Assembly: GCA_029204225.1 (NCBI GenBank)
Contig: CM055106.1
Coordinates: forward strand, 11,700,539-11,764,538
Reading direction: 5' to 3'
Source of the DNA: Diphasiastrum complanatum
Lineage: Eukaryota > Streptophyta > Lycopodiopsida > Lycopodiales > Lycopodiaceae
DNA: 64,000 bases
Within the stretch, counting starts at the first letter, position 1; each line of letters starts with the position of its first letter. The notes beneath the pieces are model-generated. The model saw only the letters and a list, made by a program, of their open reading frames with translations. It did not search any database and was not told the DNA's origin. A program made the translations under genes and the position numbers. Of the stretch, positions 11,980 to 23,042 are shown piece after piece.

Positions 11980-11982
<3 letters not shown>
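10471..11982. other. no gene seen
   Basis: AT-rich, with short overlapping frames on both strands around 10830-11363 that carry no recognisable motif. 11440-11600 is GC-richer, but its frames show no domain. Confidence 0.4.

Positions 11983-12024
<42 letters not shown>
11983..12024 (+). repeat. (CT)n microsatellite upstream of the expansin gene
   Basis: Pure CT for 42 bp, about 0.7 kb before the expansin start codon. Could lie in the promoter or 5' UTR. Confidence 0.95.
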
Positions 12025-12028
<4 letters not shown>

Positions 12029-12721
12029 AACAAGGCAGAAGAAGGCGTTTTTCTTCTTTTGATCCATCGGTACAGTGACTTCCAAAATGTCTTCGAATTA
12101 GCTCAAAGACTGCAGTGAATTTACATGGATCTTAAAAACTATTTTACATGAGAAATACCATTAAAATCAGCTTGTGGATTTTGTCAAATTTAGAAAATGA
12201 AATTTTTTTATCTTTGTTGTAAGCAGCACACTCATTTGTACAAAATCTTGACATTCATTAGAATCCCTTCTTGCGCTATATTTGGTGTATCTGAAATGTG
12301 TGTTACAGCATTCCCTATATGTCTTCCTGATCATCATCGGTTTTGATTATAAAAGAACCCGCTACTGCCACAAGTTGTTGCTTGACTATATGATACTTGA
12401 ATCTGAGGACAAGAGTATAGCTGTAGCAAGACATGTTCAAAGTAAGAACAGCAATATCCTTTACTAATAGCGCATGTGCCACAGGTTTTGTGATTATAAA
12501 GTAGTCGTGAAGGATCGTTACTTTTCGGATGCAGGAAGGCCAAGGCATTTCTTTCCAAGGGAGATTTCCTGAATACAGGTTTCACTGATCTACGTTATGA
12601 GCAAGTGACTTAGTACTACTGAACGCGATCTTTGTCTCAAAGATAAGCTGAGTTTTGCCTTTATCTCTTGCAGATCTTGAAGACTTGCATGATTATTCAC
12701 CAGTAGACAACAATTATCAAA

Positions 12722-14449
12722 ATGCTCAAACAGAACTTTCAATCTCTGATCGTCACACTGCTATTGCAATTTGCTTGGGCTCATATTCCCTTGCCAAGGG
12801 GTCAACATATTGCCTACCGAGGTGGCCCATGGAGATTTGCTCACGCCACATTCTATGGATCAGACGATGCTCAAGCAACAATGGGTAAAACTAGTATTAA
12901 TGGCTATAACTGTTTCGTCCCTTTTCCAATTTTAAAAACACATTCAGATCTGGAGCTCCAATGAAAGCCGGATGAGTGTGCAATGTGCAGGTGGAGCATG
13001 CGGCTATGGAAATCTATGGCAGTCTGGCTATGGTACCAACACTGCAGCCTTGAGCTCGGTGATGTTTAGGAATGGTTATGGCTGTGGTGGCTGCTATGAA
13101 ATTAAATGCGTTTCTTCCAAATGGTGTTACAGCGGAAACCCAGCAATCGTTGTAACTGCTACCAATCTGTGTCCTCCCAACTGGGCTAAGCCATCCAACT
13201 ATGGCGGATGGTGCAATCCACCCAGAGAACATTTCGACATGTCTAAGCCTGCTTTCATGCACATTGCTGAGTGGGTGGCTGGAATCGTCCCCGTCCTTTA
13301 TCGAAGGTGCATTTCTTCCAACTTGCTATTGCATGCATACGATAATTGCGAATAGTGCTACTCCATATGTACCAGTTTTGTTTCTGATTTGACGGTGATC
13401 CAACAACGTTTGCCATTGTCTCTTTTGTAATTCACGGCTTGATCAGGAATTGTGTTGCTGTTTTCCTGTGCTCTAAATCTATGGAAGTTACCAACCTAGT
13501 CCTTGTACTTGCTCTGAACATCATCAGGCAGAAAGCATTTTCTTCATCCTTGGTATCGCCTTCAAATCCATCAAATTCCAACCTTCTTGTCTAAATATTT
13601 AGTCCGCTGGTAAGAAAGTCTTTGTTTGTTCATGCCTTCAATATATCACAACAAGAAATGAGAATGTGGCCTACTGTTCCAAATTTTTGCTAGACCATAC
13701 AACAAATAAAATGATCCAATCATCCTGCACAACAATAACTCCACACATGATTTCAGTAGTAATGAGAATTTTTTATGAAAGCCAAACTATGTTGCCCGTC
13801 CTATGGTAAATCAAGTCTTCGACAAGCAAGAAGTCCCGATGATGCTAAATCACGCTAAAGTTCTAATTTTTCTTTCAGTCAGCCTTTCACGAAGAATGTA
13901 AGCCCCAAGTCAGGTTGCTGCGGCCTCAAGCCCGCTCACAAAACAGCAATCCGGCTTATATATATTGGATTTATCTCATCACAATGAAGTAGAGATTTCC
14001 TTGTTCACAATTTTCAATTCTGCAACAACAATTATTATAGCTCCCGGTGTTACATAATCGGAAATTGATGCATCCAACAGGAACTGCAAAACTCGTAGGT
14101 ATGCTTGCTGACACTGCTATTATCCATCGTTTCTGGCAGGGTTCCATGTGCAAAGCGAGGCGACATCAACTTCACCTTACTTGGCAACCCCTACTGGATT
14201 CTTGTGTATGTGAGCAATGTGGGGGGGTCAGGAGACTTATTATCCCTCTCCATCAAAGGCTCCCGAACAGGCTGGATGCCCATGACCCGTACCTGGGGAG
14301 CAGCATTCCAGATCTTTCACCGCCTCCAGGGACAGAGCATCTCCTTTATGGCCACTTCCTTGACCACCCATCAAACAATCATCGCATGGAATGTGGCACC
14401 TCGGGAATGGAAACTTGGCCAGACTTATTCTGGAGGACAGTTCCACTGA
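12722..14449 (+). CDS. alpha-expansin, three exons
   Basis: Exons 12722-12884, 12991-13306 and 14140-14449 join in consistent phase (introns flanked by GT and AG) to a 262-residue protein. Residues 1-21 form a signal peptide. The catalytic-like double-psi barrel follows, with ATFYG (42-46), GACGYGNLW, a full set of conserved cysteines, the alpha-expansin loop [12 protein letters not shown] and the HFD motif at 135-137. The C-terminal domain (about 175-262) is the grass-pollen-allergen-like carbohydrate-binding fold, with [14 protein letters not shown] and [19 protein letters not shown]. Expansins loosen cellulose-xyloglucan contacts in the wall during acid growth without hydrolysis. All key residues are present and I see no frameshift, so it looks functional. 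The ATG is the first in frame and starts directly at the signal peptide; an acceptor-like tctcttgcag at 12671 hints at a 5' UTR intron. Confidence 0.95.
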
Positions 14450-16294
14450 GCCTTGATGTCTTAGCATATATATTTCCCCTACCACTCTGTCAGGTTAAAT
14501 GGACACTAGAAATTCCTCATGGAATTGGGAAAAAGATGACCCAATAGTACATTTACATACAAAGCCAAAGATTTGATAAAACTGGCACAAGCACAGATGA
14601 ACAGAACAATCCAAATGCAAAAGCAGACAGGTTTTTAAATCATGAATTTCTGTTCAAGGTGGCAATTGCTGGTTCAAATAAAGTCATCATTATTTCACCA
14701 ATGCAATACAGGCTCATTATTATAACATAAAAGATAGATTTGAGTGCCAAGTAGCTGGTACAGAATGCCTGGTTGATAAACGCTCGAGGGGGAGCTTCCA
14801 TAGTAGGAATGATTCGTTTTTTAGGATCAAAGATGTCATTTTTTCAGCAATCAAGGATGTTTGTGTCTTAGAAGGATGTACTTCAAGTACAAGTGACAAT
14901 ACAAGCAAAGAAGACGGTCTTTATGTATGAATCAATGGTCAATGTATGGATGATCATGAGGGAGAGTCCTATGTAGAGTCTTGGCTTGATCTTGTGTTAG
15001 CTCAAGATTTCAAGCAAGTTTTGCATTATCATATTTTGGCTTATACAACGTCGTTGTCATCTTTGGAAATTAAAGATTCATTGATGTTAGAGAAGGATTA
15101 CATCTAATATGGTTGCATGAAGTAAATGATGGATCTATGCTATGTTTTCATTGTATCATGATATTAGAGAGGATTTTTATATATGACAAAGATGATGTAT
15201 TTGGTAGTGGAAAGTAATTAAAAAAAATGTATCTTTAGAATGTATTTGTAATAGCAAGGGAGATAGAGAGGAGGTATCTTTGGTGTTTTGTTGTCGTCGA
15301 AAGATATGATGTATGTTGAAAGATACAACTTAAGGGATTCAAACAAGCTAAGTACGGAAACTCTAATACCCGATTCTATATTATTAGATAGATGCAACTA
15401 CATATAAGTTATGTAACTATATAAAATTTATCACAATTTCGTTAGCATGTTAATGATACTATCAAATTATCGATCTAGCCTACTATTTGGAACTAGGTGA
15501 GGTGTCATAGACAACCATTGTAGTTATGATAATAGCTATAGTTAGCTCAATTAGTCAATTAGTGGAGTGAATAAGGAACCCGCATAACAATATCGAACAA
15601 ACAAAGATTGAAAGTTAAACTTTGAACCTATGTTGAATAAACTAGTATGAACATATCAGAGATAATGTGAAAATATCAGAGAAAGCATAGCAAGTCATTA
15701 ATGCATTAAGATGTATTTGGAATGACCTGTATCATTTAATAACAAAACTACAATATACACTGATATAAAACATTCACGTGTTGTGCAGACTTACGTGAGT
15801 CTGTGCTTGTCTTGCTTACTTGAGGACATTGGTTGTGCTAAGTATGTTTGAAGTAGTTTGCCATGTAAAGCCTTGGTTGGCATGATATCACATATTTTAT
15901 GCTTTGGAAAGAAATAGAGTATAGAGTTTTTGAGAGACTTCATTTTTTATTTTTTGAGTGTTGAGTAGAGAGTATGACATTTTTTTAGAGGATGTACTTC
16001 AAAAAAATGTGACAGTCACAAAAAGTTTATTTAATGACGGAAAAAGTAAGGGGTAAAGTGTGTTTTACCATAAAATAAGAGTCTTTATACTTTTAGGGAT
16101 TTCATCTTTATGTAGGGTGTAGCAAATAGATGGTGAGCAGGCCTCTGCCTGTCGAAAGGGTTAGAACACAAGGATAAGAATCTAACTAAGAATAGTTGCT
16201 TATTTAGTTGCTTCTACACTAAACTAACTCTACCTCACTCTAACTCTAGTAGCTCCAAACTAACATTAACATCATAGATAGAGGTGAAAGGTGG

Positions 16295-16297
<3 letters not shown>
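14450..16297. other. expansin 3' flank and gene-free DNA
   Basis: An AATAAA-type signal (caaataaagtc) at about 14674 may end the expansin transcript. Beyond it I see only short, interrupted frames in AT-rich DNA. Confidence 0.45.

Positions 16298-16371
<74 letters not shown>
16298..16371 (+). repeat. (GA)n microsatellite
   Basis: Pure GA dinucleotide for 74 bp. Confidence 0.97.
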
Positions 16372-16372
<1 letters not shown>

Positions 16373-16932
16373 TAGCTCATGTGCTCAACACTACATACAT
16401 TGGAGAAGCCATTTAAAAACACAAAGCAAGAACAATGCAAAATGGAGAAATAACTAGCAAACACAAAATGATAGCAAAGCATGAAATCATTAGCACATGA
16501 GCGTGCTTGGATCTCCAAAATGGCAGAGTTTCCTCCTCTCTATTAGCATGTCAAATGGGTTACAAGAGGTGTCTTTTTATCTTTGGGGAGGCCTTTGCCC
16601 CTTGGTTTCTAATGGCTATTTCAAGAAGGTGGGATTGCAATCCTAACCCTTCAAAAGAAACACATCTAATCTATGGTGCACAAAGAAACACACCCCACCT
16701 ATCACCATTTGACTTTTGACCACTAAACAAAATTTAGGAAACTTAGTTAACTTAAACTTTGGCCTTTTTAACATTATTTTAATTACATGGTCCAAATTCT
16801 AGTTTATTTAAAATACATTATTTACAAGTGCTCATTGGGCTATGGGCTTATGCTCACAAAATGCCACGGCCCTCGCAACTTATTTTACTACTTTTGGCTA
16901 TTATATTTATATACATAGAATACCCACAACAT
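16372..16932 (-). mobile_element. probable 3' LTR region of a gypsy element
   Basis: On the minus strand a purine-rich ggttggaggcca is followed at about 16932 by TGTTGTGGGTATTC, the arrangement of a polypurine tract and LTR start. It lies about 60 bp after the stop of the post-pol ORF at 16996-17560, as in the 27 kb copy. The far LTR end is not identified. Confidence 0.4.
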
Positions 16933-16995
16933 GGCCTCCAACCTGAGGTAGTGCCGGTCCCTCGGCACTATGGAGCTTAGTACTAGCCTCAGGTT

Positions 16996-17560
16996 TCACG
17001 GCAGTGCTTTATTAAATGTCCGGTGATGTCATCCATATATTTGACACGCGCCAAGCTGTGCTGATCCTTTGTTGGGAAAAAGACTTTGTGGACACCCTCA
17101 ATCCAGAATTGGGCTCTCTAGTTTGGAATTTCTGGGGCATGGCCTAACATCGCTACTCTATAATACACTCAGGCCACTGGAAGTTGGTCTTCCATCTTGG
17201 TTGATGCCAGGGCCGTATTAGGATAAAAAATGGGGGTGGCAAAAATTGTCCCATTGAGTGGCAGCAAAAATTCCAAGTCTCGGGCAAATTTGGCTGTCAC
17301 GCGGACTGTTGGATTGGGGCATGTAAGATATATGTTTGAAAATTGGATGAGAGCCATTTGGGCATCTACATACGTACCCCACCCGTGCTCAGAGTAGATC
17401 TTTGGCCAGTTGAGCATTTGGATGGTGATCTAGTCCAAAGGGGTTCCACACTCTGCCCATTTGTGTCATCGTGGAATGGGGACAAAGTGCAAATTAACCC
17501 TCAACTGTCTCGGATTGGTCACGTAAGCCTTGACGGTCGACGTATGATAGATCCAAAGAT
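16996..17560 (-). pseudogene. post-pol ORF of a gypsy element, decayed copy
   Basis: The minus strand encodes a degraded homologue of the 236-codon ORF at 27261-27971. Matching pieces in order are YVTNPRQLRVN (versus YVASPRQLRVD), CPNPTVRVTAKFARDLEFL (versus SPNPTVRQLAMFAKDLTLL), MEDQLPVA (versus IKDQLPVA) and ARVKYMDDITGHLIKHCR (versus ARLNFMEKVQYHLIKICR). Two in-frame stops and at least one indel break it. It ends at the same relative place as the intact copy, just before a polypurine tract and LTR start, so it belongs to the same structural position in a related element. Function is unknown: it has no signal peptide or membrane segment and no motif I recognise. Confidence 0.7.
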
Positions 17561-17894
17561 AGCAGTGTTATAGCTTGATGGAAAGCTTATGATCTTTGTG
17601 GTCATGATGAGGAATGGAAGCCTCAGTTTTTTCAGTCTTTCTTGCAGCCAACTTCATGCATGTGGACTTTGCATACCCAGGATCAACATCAGACATGTAG
17701 GAGGTACATTGGCATAGTAGCAGGTCGGGGGAATATTTTTCAAAGGCATTTGGAAAATATTTCTATCAAAGAGAACTTATCATGGATTTGGTAAGCATAC
17801 TGCTATGATGAATTCTTTGTTCATCTTCACTTCAAATGCAAAGCAAAGAATCCAAACTCAAAGGATCTTCACCAACATCAGATAGATATATTTT
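17561..17894. other. no gene recognised; 3' end of a copia internal region
   Basis: Lies between the decayed gypsy ORF and the copia polypurine tract. Short frames only. Confidence 0.35.
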
Positions 17895-17903
17895 AAGGAG
17901 GAG
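17895..17903 (+). promoter_or_regulatory. copia polypurine tract
   Basis: aaggaggag directly before the LTR start TGTTAAAAATTG; it primes plus-strand DNA synthesis in LTR elements. Confidence 0.7.
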
Positions 17904-18742
17904 TGTTAAAAATTGTAAAACATATCTATCATCTATTGTTAATGTTTGGGGGATCCTACCCATGTAAATATTTTGTACATATCCAAGGTATGTGAATTGA
18001 GCACATATCCTTGTAGAATAGGATGAGTTTGGGTTAGGTAGATCAAATTCCAGTGACATGCATAAAGTCTAGTTGTTCTAGTATGATATGCAATAATGTT
18101 GACAATGTCTAGTTTGACATGCATATAGAGATTCACATGGAATTGGTCGATTATGACCTTGTAGAAACTCGAGCCACAATAAATGCATAATGTCGTAAGT
18201 TTCCATAGTGACATGCAAAGTATGCAATCACTCTAATGGACTCATGCATGTAGATTTGTATATGGCTAGCTGAGAAATTGCCATTTGTAGAAAGTAGGTA
18301 GAAGTTAGGTGCAACCTGTGCATGCTAGCAGTTAGGTGTCAAGATAATAGTTGTTTGCACTAGGATGTGCATTGAATGCAAGGAGTACCACATATCATTC
18401 TCATTCACAAAGTAATAAAGAACCAAAGTTTTGTACCTATCTCATGCTTGGTTGGATCTAAACTGTTTTTTCTTGTTATCTCTCTAGCTCTCTCTCTCTC
18501 TCTCTCTAACTCATGTTGAGGCTAATGCTTATGCATTGTAATCTTGTACTTTTAATCATTCTTTGATTCATTGCTATCATAGTCTATTGATTAGCATGCT
18601 AGATTGTGAATTAGCCGTATCTTTTGAACTAGATCTTGTTGAACAATATAGAATCAGGGTATTGTGGCAATCACAAAGCTTAATCAAGATCAGTCACTCT
18701 TGTGGACATTCCTCACACGTGTGAATTCTAGAATTTTCAACA
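17904..18742 (+). mobile_element. copia 3' LTR, 839 bp
   Basis: Starts TGTTAAAAATTG after a polypurine tract and ends GAATTTTCAACA, giving the TG...CA ends of an LTR. It includes a short CT run (18487-18508) and is homologous in its last two thirds to 9898-10470. It cuts into a minus-strand gypsy RNase H ORF at 18743, so it inserted into that element. Confidence 0.8.
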
Positions 18743-19068
18743 AATAACAGTAACCATCTTGCAATACATCCAATATTGCATTGTCTTGTTTACCAAGTAA
18801 AGTAACGATATAAAATGCAAAGTGCGTTTCCATGAGGTAATGACGAAATTTCCATACAAAAAAAATCATGGCTAATGCTTCACGTTCTATTGTTGAATAG
18901 TTCTTCTCCGGATCTGTAAGTTGTCTGCTTGCAAATCGTATTGGATAGTCCTTCTTATAGTCACCTGGATGCGTCAACACTTATCCAATTGCATATTTTG
19001 AGGCATCAGTGTGAACATGAAACTCAATCGTCCAATCTGGAGAACGCAGTATTGGTGCTGAAATTAAT
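18743..19068 (-). mobile_element. Ty3/gypsy RT-end and RNase H fragment
   Basis: The minus strand reads APILRSPDWTIEFHVHTDAS, then KYAIG, a stop, VLTHPGDYKKDYPIRFASRQ and LTDPEKNYSTIEREALAMIF. This is the end of reverse transcriptase and the RNase H domain of plant gypsy elements, with its Asp (HTDAS) and Glu (EREALA) active-site positions. It is cut at 18742 by the copia LTR. On its 5' side it joins directly to a gag fragment through an A-rich run, so the intervening protease and most of RT are deleted. Confidence 0.85.
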
Positions 19069-19339
19069 GTTTTTTTTTTCGTTTAACAGTCTCCCAATTT
19101 GTATGCTCAGTTTCATCTTGATTATAGTACCAATCTTGTGCTGCACTTGTTAAGGCCATAGAAAAAAGCTTAAGTTTATCATGGGGAAAAATTTTGCCAT
19201 AGACTTCACAAGATTCAGAATAGATCTGAAGAAATCTAACTGGATCTGTTAATCCATTGTATTTGGGTACATCCAAATGGGGTGCTCTTCTAAGAATGAT
19301 TGGATTGACTTCTTGAGGAGCACCTCCAGGGGTAGCCAT
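19069..19339 (-). mobile_element. gypsy gag N-terminal fragment, second family
   Basis: Open from an ATG at 19339 (MATPGGAPQEVNPIIL) through the capsid-like segment PKYNGLTDPVRFLQIYSESC and LKLFSMALTSAAQDWYY. This gag is different from the one at 19795-20916. The ATG sits directly after the end of the first element's protease-RT linker, and its 3' end runs into RT/RNase H sequence. Confidence 0.75.
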
Positions 19340-19794
19340 CTTTACAACCTATAGGAAGGTCTAAAAAAACATCATTGAATTCCTGCCTAAGTTCATTATA
19401 GGCTTCAAATTCTGTAGTGTTCTCACTGGGTATATTCATGGCATTTATGTTAAGTTCTTCATCATTGCAGCAAATGATATCATTATGAAAACATAAATAA
19501 ACTTTAAGATCAGAATTCTTCATAATAGAATTAAGTTCCCGTTTAGAATAAGAGTTAACATTTTTAGTGTCAGCACTTAAACTAGACTTGATCTTAATTA
19601 AAGAATTCTCATGCATAAAAGATAAAGATTTCTCAAAAAAATCAATTCTCAATGATTTGTACTTATCAAAATGTCATTGTTGCCCAAGAACAGTATCTAC
19701 ATTAGCTAATTAAACAACATGGAATTCTAGTTTTTCAGAATAATCTTGAATGTGCAATTCTACATCAGGAACAATAAAATCCATCAAATCAGAA
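19340..19794 (-). mobile_element. gypsy protease end and protease-RT linker
   Basis: The minus strand continues the gag-protease at 19795-20916 after a shift: PDVELHIQDYSEKLEFHVV, then a stop, VDTVLGQ, then the linker with FEAYNELRQEFNDVFLDLPI, the usual lead-in to gypsy RT. RT itself is absent. Confidence 0.75.
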
Positions 19795-20916
19795 TTACTT
19801 CTCGATGCCATTGTCACACGGTATTTTTTTCTCACTTTTTCTGGTAGAAAGGTTTAGCGTCTGCACCAAATTTACATTAATAAAGTTATGAGTGGATCCC
19901 GTGTCAAAAAGAACATTAACAACTTGATCATTAACTTTACCTTTAATGCAAATAAGGTCATTAGGACCAAAAACTAAAGAACTAAGGAAACAAACATCCA
20001 TCTCATTACTTTGAGATAGATTACTTGAGGTTGAAGCTTGTTTTTTGACGCAATCACGTGCAAGGTGACCCTCGCCATTGCACTTGAAGCACATGTTCTT
20101 CTTACAAGCTTCACCTTTATCATTGCCACCATGATGGTTTTTATAGTTTTTCTTGGTTTTCTTAGGATTGTTGGAATTGGGATGTGTTTCATTAACAACT
20201 TCCCTATCCTTCCTCTTAAATTGAAAACCTTTTTTCTGCTCATTAGGCTGTTGACCCCTAGGTGGCTTAGGTGTGTCATCAAAGTATTTTGTAGCCCTAA
20301 TAGCACCTTCTAGGGTTTCTGGATGGTTCCTACGAATATCCACTTGATAATCTTTTGGTAACCCATCAATAAGCATTAACATTTGTACCTTAGGCGGAAT
20401 ATCACTATAAAGTGGATTCAGGTACTCATAAAAATCTTGAATAAACTGTTCCAAACCTTTATTCATGGTTAGATGACTCAACTTTTGGAAGTGTTCATAG
20501 TCATCTAAAAGTGGTAGAAAATAATCTCTAAAAAGCTTGCAAAAATCATCCCATGTACAAGATTGATTGCCCTTTGCAACTAAGTCATCCCACCAAACCA
20601 AGGCTCTTCCTTCAAGGAACATGGTGACAGTGGATAACTTCTCAGATTCAGGAAATTGGTTCATGGCAAAGTACTTGTAAGAACTTACCACTTGTAAGTT
20701 CCTATCTTTCTTCTCCCCCTTAAGCACTTTTACAAGAGGTGGAACTACATGCTTCTTCTGATTGGCTAACCTAGACTCTAAGTCTTGGTTTCTTTGATTA
20801 GTTTCAAGAAGCTGCTTATTAGTGGCTTGAATTTGTTGGCATAAAAGTTCAAGAGCTTGTGCCACATTGAATGGGTTTGATAGATCAAATGTTGGGTTTT
20901 CATTGGTTTGATCCAT
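19795..20916 (-). mobile_element. Ty3/gypsy gag-protease ORF, 373 codons (copy 2)
   Basis: Intact frame from ATG at 20916. Residues about 20-55 form a glutamine/leucine-rich coiled coil. Capsid-like sequence follows (MFLEGRALVWWDDL, then DYFLPLLDDYEHFQKLSHLT, MLIDGLPKDYQVDIR) and a Lys/Asn-rich stretch. A CCHC zinc knuckle CFKCNGEGHLARDC lies at 276-289 and the retropepsin active site LFDTGSTHNFI around 337-344. The retropepsin part is truncated by a frameshift just after LSTRKSEKK. Gag packages element RNA and the protease matures the polyprotein in cytoplasmic particles. The PBS, leader and 5' LTR are upstream in correct order, but the RT and integrase needed for movement are missing, so it could only move in trans. 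Confidence 0.92.
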
Positions 20917-21948
20917 TGGGGTTGCTTGTGTGTTTTCCTATTATGCAAATACAACAAGTGCTCAAATTAGAATGATAGAAATGCTTCAATTTTTTCATCC
21001 AATTCAAATAAAAAACATTTACTTTTATTCATTCAATCTTATTGTTTGTAAGCTCAATCCAAGCCTACTATTTGCAAGCTTAATCCAAGCTTAAGAGGAA
21101 AACAACAATAAGCTACATTTGCCTTAAATAAAAGCAAAAATAAAAAACAAATCTTTATGTAAACTTCAATTAACTAATCCAAGCTAATGTTTACATAAAG
21201 TTCCCATTCCCATTCCAATTCCATTTGTCATTTCAAAAGCAACCAAAGTTTTCACATTTCTCACTATTCTAGATTTCCAAAACCAAGAAACTAGTGTCTA
21301 AAAATGGATAACTAATGAAGCTTTATGAAAACTTCAATTTTCAGATCTGATTTTCAGATTTACAGGTCTGAAAATCGGAACTTCAAAATGACAAAAAACA
21401 GAATTTCAAAACTTGTTTTATGCACAAAGTTACACTACCATTCCTTTCCTACATTGTCATCTTCATAAAACTAGGAGATAGAAAGGTGTAACTAATGAAG
21501 TTTGAATGAAAACTTCACTTTTCATATCTGATTTTTCAGATTTACAGGTCTGAAAAACAGAACTTCAAAATGAAAATCAGAACTTCAAACACTTCATTTA
21601 TGCAAAAAAAAAACACTAGTTTTGATCAAAACACATAGCTAGAATCAATATTTTTGCAAAAAAAAGTTTGTGTATGTAGAGGAAGACTTCCTCTACTCAT
21701 CCCACAAATCTTTTTTCAGAACTTTTAAAAACCCAAAGCCCACTTTAAAACTTCTCTAACATGATACAAAATCAGCCCCTAAACAATTCTATAAGCATCA
21801 CTACTCTCTTCCAAAGAGAACTAGATTCATTGGGTACTTCAACTACAAGCTTCCTACAACTAGAAAAGCCTATAATCTTCCCCAACAAAAATTAGTTGGT
21901 GATCTTAATAGAACTTGAAGAAGGTCAGAAAGGTTACCATCCTTTGTC
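20917..21948 (-). mobile_element. untranslated leader of gypsy copy 2
   Basis: About 1 kb between the PBS and the gag ATG, homologous to 4482-5490. No ORF. Confidence 0.75.
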
Positions 21949-21962
21949 TAGCTCTGATACCA
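21949..21962 (-). promoter_or_regulatory. primer binding site, initiator-Met tRNA type
   Basis: Minus strand TGGTATCAGAGCTA next to the LTR, identical to copy 1. Confidence 0.85.
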
Positions 21963-23042
21963 CTTTTACAAGTAGAGGTGAGGAAGTCCTCCAAATCCAA
22001 GGTAGAGCCTCCAAATGTCCTCCAAGCAACCTGCAAGCTTCAAGATGCTCCCCAACTCCAAGCTAGGATGCCTCCACTTGCAAGTAAGGATCTGCAAGCC
22101 TCCAAGGATCTCTCCTCCACATGTGTCCCTACTCTTTAAACACAAAGATAGATAACAAGCTGGCCTCAAGTATTCACCACCCAATCATAGCTAGATCCAA
22201 GCTCCAAGCAAGACCTATCTAGCACCCCCTTGCTAACCATAAACAAATCACAAGCATACCACAACACTCCATAGCATACTCAAGATCCGAACCCTACTTA
22301 TGTCCCATACCATAAGCAAGATCCAAACCTCAAGCATACTACCACAAGAAAGCACTCTACACACTAGTAGCAACACTAGAGCATAAGCAAAGCAAACAAG
22401 AGAGATCTCCCCCTCCCAATGGGCGGCCTACTGCCCTCATATAGATGGCCCATGGACCTCTCCAATGCACTATGGAGTTCCATGCTCATCCAATGAGAGA
22501 GAGAGAAGCCTAGGGGAGTTAAAGAATCTCCAAGAGCCTCCATAGGCTTATGAAATGTCAAGAGACTCTTTCCATAACCTATGACTCTTTGAATGCCTTT
22601 CTTGCTGGAGTTGAGAACTCAATGGACACTTTAGAAGGACGCCCTCCTACTAGGTCCCATTGCCCAAGTTGTGCAAGTATACTTTGGTCCTAGACCAATA
22701 AAGTGATATGGTTCAAGGTTGAGGCCCAAGGTTTAGAAAAATAGTCATCCAATGACTTTCTAACACCTCTCTAGGTTCCATACCTCCATCCAAGGCATAG
22801 ACACCTACCTGTCCTTATTTAAGGACACTAGTACCTTAATCTAAGGCACCTATTCTTAATACTAAGGGTACCCCTTATCCAAGGGTCACGTGACTCCATA
22901 CCTCCAACTAAGGTATAGTCACTTGCCTGTCCTTATCCAAGGGCACATACTCTTAATCCTAAGGGTACCTTGCCATTTAGACCCCAACACTAAATGGACT
23001 GTTAGGGGTCTGAATTACTGCTAGTTACATAGGTATGTAACA
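21963..23042 (-). mobile_element. gypsy 5' LTR (copy 2)
   Basis: 1,080 bp, beginning TGTTACATACC on the minus strand at 23042; the same length and nearly the same sequence as 5505-6584. The flank beyond 23042 is unrelated to that of copy 1. Confidence 0.85.
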
